In this document: piece by piece, positions 6,179 through 6,513 of the stretch | Layout: each line of letters opens with the position of its first letter | Numbering within the stretch: the first letter of the stretch is position 1 | Assembly: GCA_021850555.1 (NCBI GenBank) | Contig: JAJZLX010000065.1 | Span: 1 to 6,513 of the forward strand | Source of the DNA: Pseudomonadota bacterium | Lineage (GTDB): Bacteria; Pseudomonadota; Gammaproteobacteria; Steroidobacterales; Steroidobacteraceae | DNA: 6,513 nucleotides | Direction of reading: 5' to 3' | Position numbers and translations under genes: made by a program | The notes under the pieces: generated by a model | Told to the model about the DNA's origin: nothing | The model's input: the letters and a program-made list of their open reading frames with translations, nothing else | Databases searched by the model: none

Positions 6179-6513
6179 CGCGTCTGCCCGCTGGGAAGCC
6201 AGAGCGGCATGACGCGGCCGATGACGGCGCGGATCGGCGTCGGCCCGAAATACCGCCCGTCGAGCGAGGTCGGCACGCTCGGGATCAGCACGAAAATCTC
6301 GCCGTTCGGGAGCCTGCCGCAACCGCTCCATGCGGCCAGGCTGCGTCCGCGCCCGTCCACCGGCAGGGCGCGGGCGACGGTGCGGCCATTGATCGAAACC
6401 TCGCCGTGGCGCTCGCACACGGCCTGTCCGGCGACGGCGGCGACGCGCTTGAGCAGCGGCACGCCGCGCGGCAGATAGCCGCGCCGGGCGAAGAGCCGCG
6501 CGCTGTGCCGGTC
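6175..6513 (-). CDS. traF: TraF-type S26 maturation peptidase, C-terminal part (start outside the window)
   Basis: The visible 112 residues are the C-terminal two-thirds or so of a conjugative TraF peptidase, a membrane-anchored serine-lysine protease of the signal peptidase family that processes or cyclises pilin. The general-base lysine is in GVPLLKRVAAVAG (K22 of the visible part). The closing S26 box is recognisable in SLDGRYFGPTP (about residues 82-92), followed by IGRVMPLW. The catalytic serine and the N-terminal membrane segment lie beyond 6513. The frame is open through the window edge, so a GTG at 6462 is not the true start. The stop overlaps the ATG of a small frame, and the transglycosylase gene follows, as usual in these transfer operons. 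Confidence 0.88.
   Translation of the reverse strand, partial: DRHSARLFARRGYLPRGVPLLKRVAAVAGQAVCERHGEVSINGRTVARALPVDGRGRSLAAWSGCGRLPNGEIFVLIPSVPTSLDGRYFGPTPIRAVIGRVMPLWLPSGQTR

Overview
The window is a piece of an integrated or plasmid-borne conjugative element from a high-GC bacterium, most likely a proteobacterium. The transfer gene order and the protein families point there; the genus cannot be fixed from the sequence. All convincing genes lie on the minus strand, so transcription runs from the high coordinates toward position 1.

From 6513 down to 2613 is a recognisable transfer block. It holds the C-terminal part of a TraF-type S26 maturation peptidase, a short overlapping reading frame with a strongly self-complementary stretch, a complete secreted lytic transglycosylase, a 534-base spacer, and a complete relaxase with a DUF3363-type C-terminal region. 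At the far end (73 to 1) are the first 24 codons of the TraG/VirD4 coupling protein. TraF would mature pilus subunits, the transglycosylase would open peptidoglycan for the secretion channel, the relaxase would nick and pilot the DNA, and TraG would dock that complex to the channel. The spacer upstream of the relaxase holds a perfect 7-bp inverted repeat that is a candidate origin of transfer. It also holds a short frame that may be the stump of a DUF736 gene.

In related elements the relaxase and TraG genes usually sit next to each other. Here about 2.5 kb separates them. That stretch carries a gene of visibly lower GC for a 420-residue protein with an N-terminal YiiX/NlpC-P60-like cysteine hydrolase domain and a C-terminal four-cysteine, zinc-ribbon-like motif. 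It also carries a Phd/YefM antitoxin and VapC (PIN) toxin pair with a palindromic operator over its predicted -10 box. I read this as cargo inserted into the transfer operon: an addiction module plus a protein of unknown, possibly defensive, role. The hydrolase-zinc protein is the least familiar part of the window and the best candidate for something undescribed.
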